From the NCBI GenBank assembly GCA_022615525.1, contig JAKEGN010000197.1, forward strand, positions 1-9,586: a stretch of 9,586 bases of DNA. Reading direction: 5' to 3'. The notes beneath the pieces are model-generated. The model saw only the letters and a list, made by a program, of their open reading frames with translations. It did not search any database and was not told the origin of the DNA. The position numbers and the translations under genes were made by a program. This DNA comes from Woeseiaceae bacterium (lineage in GTDB: Bacteria > Pseudomonadota > Gammaproteobacteria > Steroidobacterales > Woeseiaceae). Shown here piece by piece: positions 1 through 7,146 of this stretch; the stretch's first letter is position 1, and every line of letters begins with the position of its first letter.

Positions 1-1041
1 GCGACGCTTGGCCGCGTTGCCCTGCACGTATTGGCTCCAGGCTGTCTCGAAATCGTTGTCGGCTTCGCAGGCGCGCGCAAGCGCGAAATGCAACGCGATA
101 CGTGAGGGCTCGTCGATCTGCGCAAGCTCGAGCAGGGACTTCATTTGTTGCTTGTCTGCGTCCGCAAACCGGTGTCCTCGTATGCTCGCCAGGTTCCACC
201 ACGCTTCGCCGGCTGCCGGTTGCAGCCGTGTGCATTCCGTGTAGGACGATATCGCCGCATCACGCTGACCGAGGATGCGTTGCATGTGGCCGCGGCCCAT
301 CAGCGCCGGCAGATTGCCTTCCTCCAGTGCCAGGCAGCGGTCGTAACTGGCCAGTGCCGCCTGTGGCTTGTTGATGATCGCCAGTGTGTCGGCGAGCATC
401 CGCTGCAGGCCAGCCAAGTCCGGTCGCAAGTCGATGGCTTTCTCGAACAATGCGACGGCTTCGTGAAAGCGGCTGCGTTCCACGAGGAAACCGGCCAGGT
501 CGCTGTACCCCGGCTGGAAGTCCGGCGCGAGCTCCACGATTCTCCGCAACAGTCCTTCGGCGGCGGCATAGCGCTCGTCGTCGCTCGTGATTTTCGCCAG
601 CAGCCGCAAGGCGCGGATGTTTTGCGAATCCTTGCTGAGTATCTCGCCGCAGATTTTCTCCGCCCGTTTCGACTGGCCGCAGCGCGCAAGCGCTGTGGCA
701 AGCCCCAGCAAAGCCGATGGCTGGCGATCGAGCCTGACAGCCGCCTCGAATGAAGTCACGGCCTCGGCAGCTTTGCTTTGCTGCAGATAAAGCGTGCCGA
801 GATCCTCGTGGGGCTTGGCAAAAGCCGGTTCCAGCGCGACGGTACGTAGCAAGACGGATTCCGCCTCATCGATCCGGCCACGCTTCAGCAGTATGGCGCC
901 GAGCAGGCCGAGCAGGTTGACGTCGCCCGGTCGCTGTGCAAGGGAATCACGGCACGCTTTTTCCGCATCCTCGATACGGCCGGCGGCGATCAGCGAAAAC
1001 GCATGGTCGAATGCCTGCCTTGCACTTGAGTCCGTTGCCAT
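1..1041 (-). CDS. TPR protein, N-terminal part of a probable TPR-sulfotransferase (cut by window edge)
   Basis: Reading the minus strand from the ATG at 1041-1039 gives 347 codons without a stop, continuing past base 1. The protein is soluble, with no signal peptide, and is made of TPR-type helix pairs (for example residues around LLGAILLKRGRIDEAE, then AKPHEDLGTLYLQQSKAAEA, then YAAAEGLLRRIVELAP). It aligns without rearrangement to the N-terminal half of the plus-strand gene at 2043-4130: DERYAAAE against HERYREAE, EAWWNLASIRGHRF against EAYWSLANLKTFRF, and the stretch ending NAAKRR against NRIRRK. In that relative a PAPS-dependent sulfotransferase domain begins about 60 residues later, so the same domain is expected here beyond the left edge; this is inference. 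The ATG shares its A with the TGA of the upstream MetF-like gene (TGATG), and no strong ribosome site precedes it, which suggests translational coupling. It could instead be a TPR-only protein. Confidence 0.85.
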   Translation of the reverse strand, partial: MATDSSARQAFDHAFSLIAAGRIEDAEKACRDSLAQRPGDVNLLGLLGAILLKRGRIDEAESVLLRTVALEPAFAKPHEDLGTLYLQQSKAAEAVTSFEAAVRLDRQPSALLGLATALARCGQSKRAEKICGEILSKDSQNIRALRLLAKITSDDERYAAAEGLLRRIVELAPDFQPGYSDLAGFLVERSRFHEAVALFEKAIDLRPDLAGLQRMLADTLAIINKPQAALASYDRCLALEEGNLPALMGRGHMQRILGQRDAAISSYTECTRLQPAAGEAWWNLASIRGHRFADADKQQMKSLLELAQIDEPSRIALHFALARACEADNDFETAWSQYVQGNAAKRR

Positions 1042-1985
1042 CAGGGTGCAGGAATACGCTTGTATACACCGGATGCTTCTATGGCCGCCGGAACCGTCGC
1101 GAGATTCCGTGTCGCGACCAGGTGTGCACCGGCAACGCCCGGAATCTCCGCGAGCTGCTGCATCAGTTCCGCGCAAATGCGCACGCTTTCCTGCTCCGCG
1201 TCTCTCGATTGCTCGATGCGCCGGATGATTTCCTCAGGAATATTGACGTTGGGCCGGTTCTCGGCGAGCCAGCGCGCATCGTCGGCCGAACCGGGGATTG
1301 CGAGAGAGACAAAGACGTGCAATCGACGCAGCAGCCCGGTCGCCACCAGCCGCTTCATGTAATTGCGCAACAGCGGCATATTCATGCAAACATGCGCCTG
1401 GACGAACTGCGCTCCGGCATCGACTTTCCTGCGCAGCTTTTGCGGATCCCAGCCGGCCTTCGGGGCATGCGGAGTCACCAGCCCGCCGATGAAGAAATCC
1501 GGTAGGACACTCAGGCGTTCGTCATTCTTCATTTTCGAGGCGGTGGCGATGAGTTCGGTCGCATCTACGTCCATGACCGCCTTGGGCCGCGGACTGAAGC
1601 CATCGGGGACACGATTTCCGCGTATCAGCATGAGGCTTGTGACACCAAGGGCCGCGGCGCCGAGCAATTCGGCCAGCAGGGCAATACGGTTGCGATTACG
1701 GCACGCCAGCTGCACGATCGGGTCGACGCCGCAACCGATCAACAGGCTGGCTGCGGCCAGAGTCGACATGTGTATGCTACCGAACTGGTTGTCGGTGACG
1801 AGCACACCACTGACCTGGCCCCTGAGCAGGCTTGCTGCTTCGCGAATCATCTCCGCGGTCGTCTCGGGCTTCAGGAATATCTCCGAGGACACAGTGAAGT
1901 CCGTGGTACGGGTCGAATCCCTGAATGTCTTCAAACGTTTGCCTGGCTGCGTGTGACGGGTTGCAGTGATGACAGGAGTCGGCAC
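1041..1985 (-). CDS. MetF-like protein (methylenetetrahydrofolate reductase family)
   Basis: The 314-residue protein (from GTG at 1985) has the length and TIM-barrel signatures of single-domain bacterial 5,10-methylenetetrahydrofolate reductases, FAD enzymes that make 5-methyl-THF. Visible marks are VSSEIF near residue 35, matching the VSFEFF strand of E. coli MetF with its general-acid Glu28; the strand DPIVQLACRNRNRIALL with the following ELLGAAALGV helix; and a C-terminal NIPEEIIRRIE followed by a helix rich in acidic residues and GVAGAHLV. The loop equivalent to ALRGD of E. coli reads LIRGN, placing Asn124 where the catalytic Asp120 normally sits, so activity may be altered. The GTG start lies only 6 bases from the first possible start of the divergent gene; a TTG at 1934-1932 (LKTFRDS, 297 residues) fits family N-termini better and leaves room for a promoter. 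It is translationally coupled to the TPR gene downstream. A house-keeping MetF role is doubtful; a paralogue in a specialised pathway is more likely. Confidence 0.85.
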   Translation of the reverse strand: MPTPVITATRHTQPGKRLKTFRDSTRTTDFTVSSEIFLKPETTAEMIREAASLLRGQVSGVLVTDNQFGSIHMSTLAAASLLIGCGVDPIVQLACRNRNRIALLAELLGAAALGVTSLMLIRGNRVPDGFSPRPKAVMDVDATELIATASKMKNDERLSVLPDFFIGGLVTPHAPKAGWDPQKLRRKVDAGAQFVQAHVCMNMPLLRNYMKRLVATGLLRRLHVFVSLAIPGSADDARWLAENRPNVNIPEEIIRRIEQSRDAEQESVRICAELMQQLAEIPGVAGAHLVATRNLATVPAAIEASGVYKRIPAP

Positions 1986-1998
1986 TGATTATTGCCAA
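1969..1998 (-). promoter_or_regulatory. Possible promoter for the MetF-like/TPR operon
   Basis: On the minus strand TTGGCA (1998-1993, 5 of 6 to the -35 consensus) is followed after 18 bases by TGTCAT (1974-1969, 4 of 6 to the -10 consensus). Transcription would begin near 1962, inside the reading frame if the GTG at 1985 were used, but about 28 bases upstream of the alternative TTG start at 1934. This is a pattern match only, and the -10 is weak. Confidence 0.3.
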
Positions 1999-2009
1999 CG
2001 ATTATTCCA
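1987..2009. repeat. GATTATT direct repeat in the divergent control region
   Basis: GATTATT occurs at 1987-1993 and again at 2000-2006, each followed by CCA with one base of difference (GATTATTGCCA, GATTATTCCA), a spacing of 13 bases. It lies between the divergent MetF-like and TPR-sulfotransferase genes and overlaps the proposed -35 of the former. It may be a regulator site; a chance repeat cannot be excluded. Confidence 0.35.
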
Positions 2010-2042
2010 CGGTTTGGGAGTACTGGCATCGCAATTTGTCCT

Positions 2043-4130
2043 GTGTTGAACTTCATCGCCACGCCGACGGCAGGGAGCAAAACCATTTCGGATTTGACAA
2101 GACAACGCGAGATCTATGACCAGGCTCAGGCGCGGCTGCGCTCCGGAGATGCGGTTGCTGCGGCCAGCATTTGCGACGAGGCGCTGAAGGAGTTTCCCGA
2201 CGACGCCAACATCCTGTGCGTTGCCGCGCGGGCCAACCTGGCCCTGCGCCGGTTCGAAGAGTCCGCCAGGCGGGCCGAGGCAGCGGTCCGCCGGTATCCC
2301 GAGTTCGCCAACGCGCATGATGTGTACGGCGACCTGCTGCTGGCGACCGGCCGGGCCGACCTTGCTGTCGGCGAGTACGAGAAGACGTTGAGACTGGACC
2401 CCGCACGACCGGCAACGCTGAAAAAGATCGACAAGGCACGTCAAATCGCCAGCGAGCGCAACTCGGAAGACACGCCACTGGCTGCGACACGAATTCGTGC
2501 GCCCCGCAGCCGCATGGCGTTCGAGAGCAGAATCCGTGAAGCAGAGCAATATATGCGCGACGGGTCGCCGGACCAGGCCGAAAAGATCTATCGCGACATC
2601 CTGAAGCAGGATCCGGACCACGTCGAGGCGGCACGTTTGCTGGCCGGCATCGCGGTGCATCACGAGCGGTATCGCGAAGCGGAAGTGTTCCTGCAGCGAG
2701 CCGTGAAAATGGCGCCCGACTATGTGCGTGCCTGGGCGGACCTTGCCAATGTGCAGCGGGAACTCGACAAAATCGAGGAAGCCATTGCCAGCGCGACCCG
2801 CGTTATGGAACTGGCACCGGACCTTGCCGAATCGCACATGCTGTATGCCAGCGTCATAGGCCTTGCAGGCAGGCACGAGGAGGCCATCGAGATGTACCTC
2901 AAGGCCATAGCTGCGTCCCCGGGACGGGCGGGCGCCATGTGCAGCATGGCGCATCACCTCAAAACCATAGGGCGCCAGGACGAGGCGATAGCGCGGTATC
3001 GCGCGGCCATTGCAACGAGGCCCGATCATGCCGAGGCGTACTGGAGCCTGGCGAACCTGAAGACCTTCCGCTTCGAGGATAGCGAGGTCAATGCCATGGA
3101 GGCATTGCTCGGTAACAAGGAACTGCCCGACCTGCCGCGTTCGCAGATACATAACGCGCTGGGTTTCGAATACGAGGCCAGGAAAGAATTCGATCGTGCT
3201 TTTGCAAATTTTGCAGAATGCAACCGCATACGCCGGAAGTCCGAATCCTACGATCCCGTGGATACGGAAAGTACTCACGATCGGGTCATCGAATTGTTCA
3301 CCGAAGAGTTTCTTGCTCAAGCAGCTGCGGACCCGGTGGAGCCGACGCCGATACTGATCGTCGGGCTGCCGCGCTCGGGTTCGACGCTGATCGAGCAGAT
3401 ACTCGCGAGCCACAGCCTGGTCGACGCCACGCACGAACTCGGCGACCTGACGCGCGCTGTCCAAACGCTCAGGCGACGCGCACGCAAGCAGGAAAGATTT
3501 CCGGAATTTCTCGAGAAGACCAGGGCGGCCGGCTGGTCCCGCATTGGTCGCGAGTACATGAAGCGCACTGCCCGCTATCGCAAGTGCGCGCCATTTTTCA
3601 TCGACAAGAATCCGAACAATTTCATTTTCATTGGCGTGCTCAAGCTCGCGCTGCCGAATGCGAAGATCATCAACGCCTGCCGGCACCCGCTGGACAGTTG
3701 CCTCGGTGCTTACAAGCAGCTGTTTGCGAGCGGCCAGCCGTTCACTTACGAGATGACGGAACTCGGCGAGTACTACCTGCAATACCAGCGGTTGATGGAA
3801 CACTGGCATGCGGTGTTGCCGGGTTTCGTCCTCGATGTGCATTACGAGGACGTGGTTGCCGACCTCGAAACTCAGGTTCGGCGGCTGCTCGAATTTTGTG
3901 GCCTGCCCTTCGAGGAGGCTTGCCTGAATTTTCATGCGACCGAGCGTGCCGTGAAGACAGCAAGCTCGGAACAGGTGCGGCAACCGATCTATTCGAGTTC
4001 CATCCATCGCTGGCGCAGTTACGAAGCGCAACTCGGTACGCTGGTTCACATACTGGAACCGCTGCTGGCGGACCTGCCCGAAGCGTCCAGACCCGCCCAA
4101 CTGTTGCAGAAGCAACAAAAAACGCTGTAA
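2043..4130 (+). CDS. TPR-repeat sulfotransferase
   Basis: The protein (695 residues from GTG 2043) has two parts. Residues about 20-400 are TPR repeats, such as YREAEVFLQRAVKMAPDYV, KIEEAIASATRVMELAPDL and RQDEAIARYRAAIATRPDH. Residues about 435-690 form a PAPS-dependent sulfotransferase domain: GLPRSGST at 441-448 is the 5'-phosphosulfate loop, DKNPNN (3603-3620) precedes the central helix, and RHPLDS starting at residue 547 is the 3'-phosphate motif. Such enzymes transfer sulfate from PAPS to hydroxyl groups; the TPR part probably recruits a protein or peptide partner. No signal peptide is present, so it should act in the cytoplasm. The frame is open back to a TTG at 1992, almost touching the divergent gene. 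GTG 2043 is the most conventional start but lacks a good ribosome site; ATT at 2085 has GGGAG seven bases upstream and gives an N-terminus matching the paralogue at 1-1041. The acceptor is unknown. Confidence 0.92.
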   Translation: MLNFIATPTAGSKTISDLTRQREIYDQAQARLRSGDAVAAASICDEALKEFPDDANILCVAARANLALRRFEESARRAEAAVRRYPEFANAHDVYGDLLLATGRADLAVGEYEKTLRLDPARPATLKKIDKARQIASERNSEDTPLAATRIRAPRSRMAFESRIREAEQYMRDGSPDQAEKIYRDILKQDPDHVEAARLLAGIAVHHERYREAEVFLQRAVKMAPDYVRAWADLANVQRELDKIEEAIASATRVMELAPDLAESHMLYASVIGLAGRHEEAIEMYLKAIAASPGRAGAMCSMAHHLKTIGRQDEAIARYRAAIATRPDHAEAYWSLANLKTFRFEDSEVNAMEALLGNKELPDLPRSQIHNALGFEYEARKEFDRAFANFAECNRIRRKSESYDPVDTESTHDRVIELFTEEFLAQAAADPVEPTPILIVGLPRSGSTLIEQILASHSLVDATHELGDLTRAVQTLRRRARKQERFPEFLEKTRAAGWSRIGREYMKRTARYRKCAPFFIDKNPNNFIFIGVLKLALPNAKIINACRHPLDSCLGAYKQLFASGQPFTYEMTELGEYYLQYQRLMEHWHAVLPGFVLDVHYEDVVADLETQVRRLLEFCGLPFEEACLNFHATERAVKTASSEQVRQPIYSSSIHRWRSYEAQLGTLVHILEPLLADLPEASRPAQLLQKQQKTL

Positions 4131-4358
4131 GTCCCTGATTTGCAATTTGGATGGAGCTTTTTTTGCCATATTTGCGCCAGCGGCTCCGGGATGGTGGGCG
4201 CCGCCGCCGGAAATCGCTGTGGTGGAATGACAACACAATGCCCGCCGGCAAGACAGGCCCAAGCCGGAGCTTGTAGTTATCCGGTAACTGCAATAAATTC
4301 TGACGAGTCCAGTGCGCCAAAAACGACCGGGAACCGCATACCATCGGGGGATAGTTTT
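4131..4358 (+). other. Intergenic leader upstream of the TonB-dependent receptor
   Basis: The 228 bases between the sulfotransferase stop and the receptor start hold no supported gene, although the receptor frame stays open through it back to 4140. An imperfect palindrome AGTTATCCGGTAACT (4275-4289) lies just upstream of the A+T-rich CAATAAATTC (4291-4300). A weak promoter can be drawn as TTGTAG (4271-4276) with TAAATT (4294-4299) at 17-base spacing, so the receptor may be transcribed independently. A run of seven T at 4161-4167 is not preceded by a convincing hairpin, so read-through from the sulfotransferase is also possible. Confidence 0.35.
4346..4351 (+). promoter_or_regulatory. Ribosome binding site that fixes the receptor start
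   Basis: GGGGGA lies seven bases before the ATG at 4359. No other in-frame start in the open leader combines such a site with a following signal-peptide-like segment, so this sets the start at 4359. Confidence 0.7.
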
Positions 4359-7031
4359 ATGCAGGCACCATCGAAACTGACGATCACACCCGTTACTGCA
4401 GCCGTTGCTGCAGCACTCAATCCGGGACTGGCCGTCGGCCAGGAAACGGAAGCCGGAAGCCAGGGTACGCTCGAAGAAATCGTCGTTACCGCGAGAAAGC
4501 GGGCCGAGTCCGCGCAGGAAATTCCGATAGCGATCATGGCGCTTTCGCAAGATGACCTGAAAGCGATGGGCGCAAAGGCGATGGAGGATTACGCGCGCTT
4601 CATCCCGTCGGTCAATGTCGTCACCTACAGCAACAGTTCGAGCACCGTCATTTTCCGTGGAGCCATCACCGGACCTGGCTATATCGCGCAGTCGACTTCA
4701 TCGGTCTATCTCGACGAAATTTCGATCACGACGACGGGCAGCCAGCCCGGCGTACGGCTGGTCGATGTCGAGCGCGTTGAGGCATTGTCCGGCCCACAGG
4801 GGACGCTGTACGGATCCGACGCGCAGGCCGGCACCATGCGCATCGTTACCAACAAACCGAACCCGGGCCAGTTCGAAGCCGTGCTCGACGGCGAAGTCCG
4901 CGGTGGCGACGCGAGCGACTTGAGCTATCGCGGATCGCTGGTGTTCAACCTTCCGCTGATGGAAGACAAACTGGCGCTGCGGCTGGTCGGCTACAACGAC
5001 AGGGACGGCGGCTTCATCGACAATATCTATGGCCATACGCCCGACACCGGGGCACTGAAAGATACAAACCTCTATGGCAATGCGCCCTTCTATCCGGCGG
5101 GTTTTGGCACGCTGGACAACAGCAAATCGGTCGAGGAACGCTGGAACGATTCCGAAACCTACGGCGGCCGTGCGGCGTTGCGCTGGGACATCACCGACAA
5201 TTGGGCGACCACGGTCTCGATCGGCCACCAGACCACGGATTCCGGCGCAGACAACTATTACGATCCCTACGTCGGCGACCTGCAGACCATACGCTTTCAC
5301 GACGAGTTCAGCGAAGACAAGTACGACCTGTATTCGCTGACCATCGAAGGCGACCTCGGATTTGCACAGCTCGTCTCGGCGACGTCCTACTACGACCGCG
5401 AAACCCGCTACCTGGTGGACGTAACGGCGTACGCACATTACTGGACGGCGACCTATTGTCACGACAGTTACTATACGGCAGCCGATTTTCCCTACTACGA
5501 TTTTTGGACCAACCCGGACACCGGCTACATCGTCTGGTACCCGGTCTACTGTCACGGCACCAGCGTGGACGGCGATTCATTCAACGGTTCATTCCTCGAC
5601 GCGCAGCAGGACAAGTTCACCCAGGAAATCCGGCTCTCCAGCCAGGGGGATACGTTCGACTGGCTGGTCGGTCTTTTCTATGAGACCAGTAACGACGACT
5701 GGCAGTCTCAGTTTGCAAATCCGACGACTGGCGGTGACGGCACGGAAAACGTGTACGCACAGTCTATTTCGCGCAACTTCTGGGAATGGTATTTCACTAA
5801 TTACTACGGCACTCCCACGACATTGCCGAATACGACCTCACATTGGTACTCGGAAAACGAAACAGACTGGGAGCAGAAAGCGGTATTCGGCGAAATGACC
5901 TGGCATGTCAGCGACCAGATGGATCTTACCGTCGGCGGGCGCTATTACGACCGCAGCAATACGAACCGTTATTTCGTCAACAACCCGGGCGGCCCGGGCA
6001 TCCCCGGAGGCTACGGCGAACCGTCGATAAACGATTCAGTCCTGCGTGAGTATCGGCTGGCGAACAACGGCGCTGTTCCGGGACGGGAAGGCGTCGACAA
6101 GGAATTCATCCCCAAGGTGAGCCTGAGCTACTCGTTCGACGACGACAGCAAGATGGTTTACGGCCTGTACACGCGCGGCAAACGGCCCGGCGGCATCAAT
6201 CGTACGCGCGGCGAGCCGTTTTTCCCCGCCAACTACGAATCCGATCTCATGGACAACTACGAGTTCGGCTACAAGTCGATGTTCGGCGGCGGTGCTGGCC
6301 GGTTCAATACCACCGTGTACCACATGGCCTGGAGCGATTACCAGCTGGAGCTGGTAGATCCTTCGAGCGACATCTGCCGGGATGCCAATGGCGACCCGCT
6401 GCCCCCGGAAACTGCGATTCCCGGTGTCTGCGGCCAGCCGTGGCAGCAGGTCGTGACCAACCTCGGTGAGGCGCATATTACCGGCGTGAACGTCGAGATT
6501 GATTACGCGCTGGGCGAGCACTGGGTGCTGGGCATGAACGCCGAATGGATGGAAGCACAGACGGACTCGTCGCATGACCTCGACGGCATCGAGGATGACC
6601 CGACACCGAATGAAGTAGTGGGAGGACTGCGACTGCCTCTCGTGCCGGAGTTGAAGGGTGCGGCCTGGGCCGAGTACCACTGGCCCATACAATGGGAGGG
6701 GCAGAAGAACGCCTACATGCGCCTGCAATGGTCCTACACGGGTGACTCGCTCAATATTCTCGAGCCTTTGCCCGATACGGACGGGAACCTGCAGGTCAAT
6801 ACGCCGGCATACAACATCGGCGACCTGCGTATCGGGTTGCAGGCCGAGACCTGGGACGTCTCATTCTTCGTCAACAACATTACCGACGAGCGGGCCCAGT
6901 ACACCTACGACACCGGCTGGTTCGAATACGGCGCGTCCAACGTGGCGGAAGGCAGGTCGCATGTGTCGCGAGTCTTCACCAACCGGCCGCGCGAGATGGG
7001 CATACACTTCACCAAATCATGGGGTGAGTAG
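4359..7031 (+). CDS. TonB-dependent outer-membrane receptor
   Basis: The 890-residue protein is an outer-membrane active transporter driven by TonB-ExbB-ExbD. Residues 1-27 form a signal peptide (Lys6, Ala/Val-rich core, probable cut after AVG). The TonB box is LEEIVVTA at 38-45. The plug follows to about residue 165, with VRLVDVERVEALSGPQGTLYG and the closing GTMRIVTNKP strand. The rest is a 22-strand-type barrel with alternating aromatic strands, ending EMGIHFTKSW, close to the C-terminal aromatic signature read by the BAM machinery. The mature chain has exactly four Cys: Cys367 and Cys398, each followed by His, in a loop very rich in Tyr and Trp, and Cys673 and Cys691 in a second loop; these look like two disulfide-closed surface loops. 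Length is normal for this large family, which includes siderophore, carbohydrate and polyphenol receptors. There is no N-terminal signalling domain and no adjacent sigma/anti-sigma pair. The substrate cannot be told. It follows the sulfotransferase by 228 bases and ends at a strong terminator. Confidence 0.96.
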   Translation: MQAPSKLTITPVTAAVAAALNPGLAVGQETEAGSQGTLEEIVVTARKRAESAQEIPIAIMALSQDDLKAMGAKAMEDYARFIPSVNVVTYSNSSSTVIFRGAITGPGYIAQSTSSVYLDEISITTTGSQPGVRLVDVERVEALSGPQGTLYGSDAQAGTMRIVTNKPNPGQFEAVLDGEVRGGDASDLSYRGSLVFNLPLMEDKLALRLVGYNDRDGGFIDNIYGHTPDTGALKDTNLYGNAPFYPAGFGTLDNSKSVEERWNDSETYGGRAALRWDITDNWATTVSIGHQTTDSGADNYYDPYVGDLQTIRFHDEFSEDKYDLYSLTIEGDLGFAQLVSATSYYDRETRYLVDVTAYAHYWTATYCHDSYYTAADFPYYDFWTNPDTGYIVWYPVYCHGTSVDGDSFNGSFLDAQQDKFTQEIRLSSQGDTFDWLVGLFYETSNDDWQSQFANPTTGGDGTENVYAQSISRNFWEWYFTNYYGTPTTLPNTTSHWYSENETDWEQKAVFGEMTWHVSDQMDLTVGGRYYDRSNTNRYFVNNPGGPGIPGGYGEPSINDSVLREYRLANNGAVPGREGVDKEFIPKVSLSYSFDDDSKMVYGLYTRGKRPGGINRTRGEPFFPANYESDLMDNYEFGYKSMFGGGAGRFNTTVYHMAWSDYQLELVDPSSDICRDANGDPLPPETAIPGVCGQPWQQVVTNLGEAHITGVNVEIDYALGEHWVLGMNAEWMEAQTDSSHDLDGIEDDPTPNEVVGGLRLPLVPELKGAAWAEYHWPIQWEGQKNAYMRLQWSYTGDSLNILEPLPDTDGNLQVNTPAYNIGDLRIGLQAETWDVSFFVNNITDERAQYTYDTGWFEYGASNVAEGRSHVSRVFTNRPREMGIHFTKSWGE

Positions 7032-7051
7032 GCTGGTAACAAAAGGAAAGG

Positions 7052-7080
7052 AAAAGGCCGGGGAAACCCGGCCTTTTTTT
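7052..7080 (+). terminator. Intrinsic terminator of the TonB-dependent receptor gene
   Basis: A perfect 7-bp stem GGCCGGG (7056-7062) and CCCGGCC (7067-7073) closes a GAAA tetraloop and is followed by seven T (7074-7080). Four A upstream (7052-7055) can extend the stem and give a weaker T tract on the minus strand, so it may also stop transcription coming from the convergent propeller gene. Confidence 0.93.
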
Positions 7081-7146
7081 GGGGACAGTTTGCGGAGTTG
7101 GGGACGGGAGTTGGGGAACAGTTACCGAACTCCCGTCCTCGAACTC
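7081..7146. repeat. GGGGACAGTT motif pair with long hairpin between convergent genes
   Basis: GGGGACAGTT at 7081-7090 is followed by an inverted repeat: left arm 7095-7112 (GAGTTGGGGACGGGAGTT) and right arm 7128-7146, which pair along 18 of 19 positions with one bulge/mismatch area. The 15-base loop (7113-7127) itself carries GGGGAACAGTTACC, a near copy of the first motif. The right arm overlaps the last two bases of the stop codon of the minus-strand gene. A third relative, GGGGACAGTAGTTA, is at 9517-9530. Short GGGGACAG elements of this sort resemble the REP family mobilised by RAYT transposases in gammaproteobacteria; that link is from general knowledge, not shown here. Confidence 0.7.

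Noticed and set aside
145..753. Plus-strand 202-residue frame over the left edge
   Set aside because: Antisense to the TPR coding sequence, which is open for 347 codons and aligns with the paralogue; the plus frame has no known motif.
1603..1612. CGGGGACAC as another copy of the GGGGACAG motif
   Set aside because: It lies inside the MetF-like coding sequence, differs at the end, and has no surrounding inverted repeat.
4161..4167. Run of seven T as a terminator for the sulfotransferase gene
   Set aside because: No stable stem-loop directly precedes it.
4140..4358. N-terminal extension of the receptor frame
   Set aside because: The frame is open but the ribosome site and signal peptide place the start at 4359; an extension would bury the signal peptide.
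1989..4550. An 853-residue open frame on the minus strand opposite the sulfotransferase and into the receptor gene
   Set aside because: It is exactly antisense to a gene with clear TPR and PAPS-binding motifs, spans the intergenic region and part of the receptor, and its translation shows no recognisable domain. Long antisense frames arise in GC-rich codon use.
4698..5555. Minus-strand 285-residue frame inside the receptor gene
   Set aside because: Antisense to the plug and first barrel strands of a convincing TonB-dependent receptor; Val/Arg-rich composition typical of a shadow frame.
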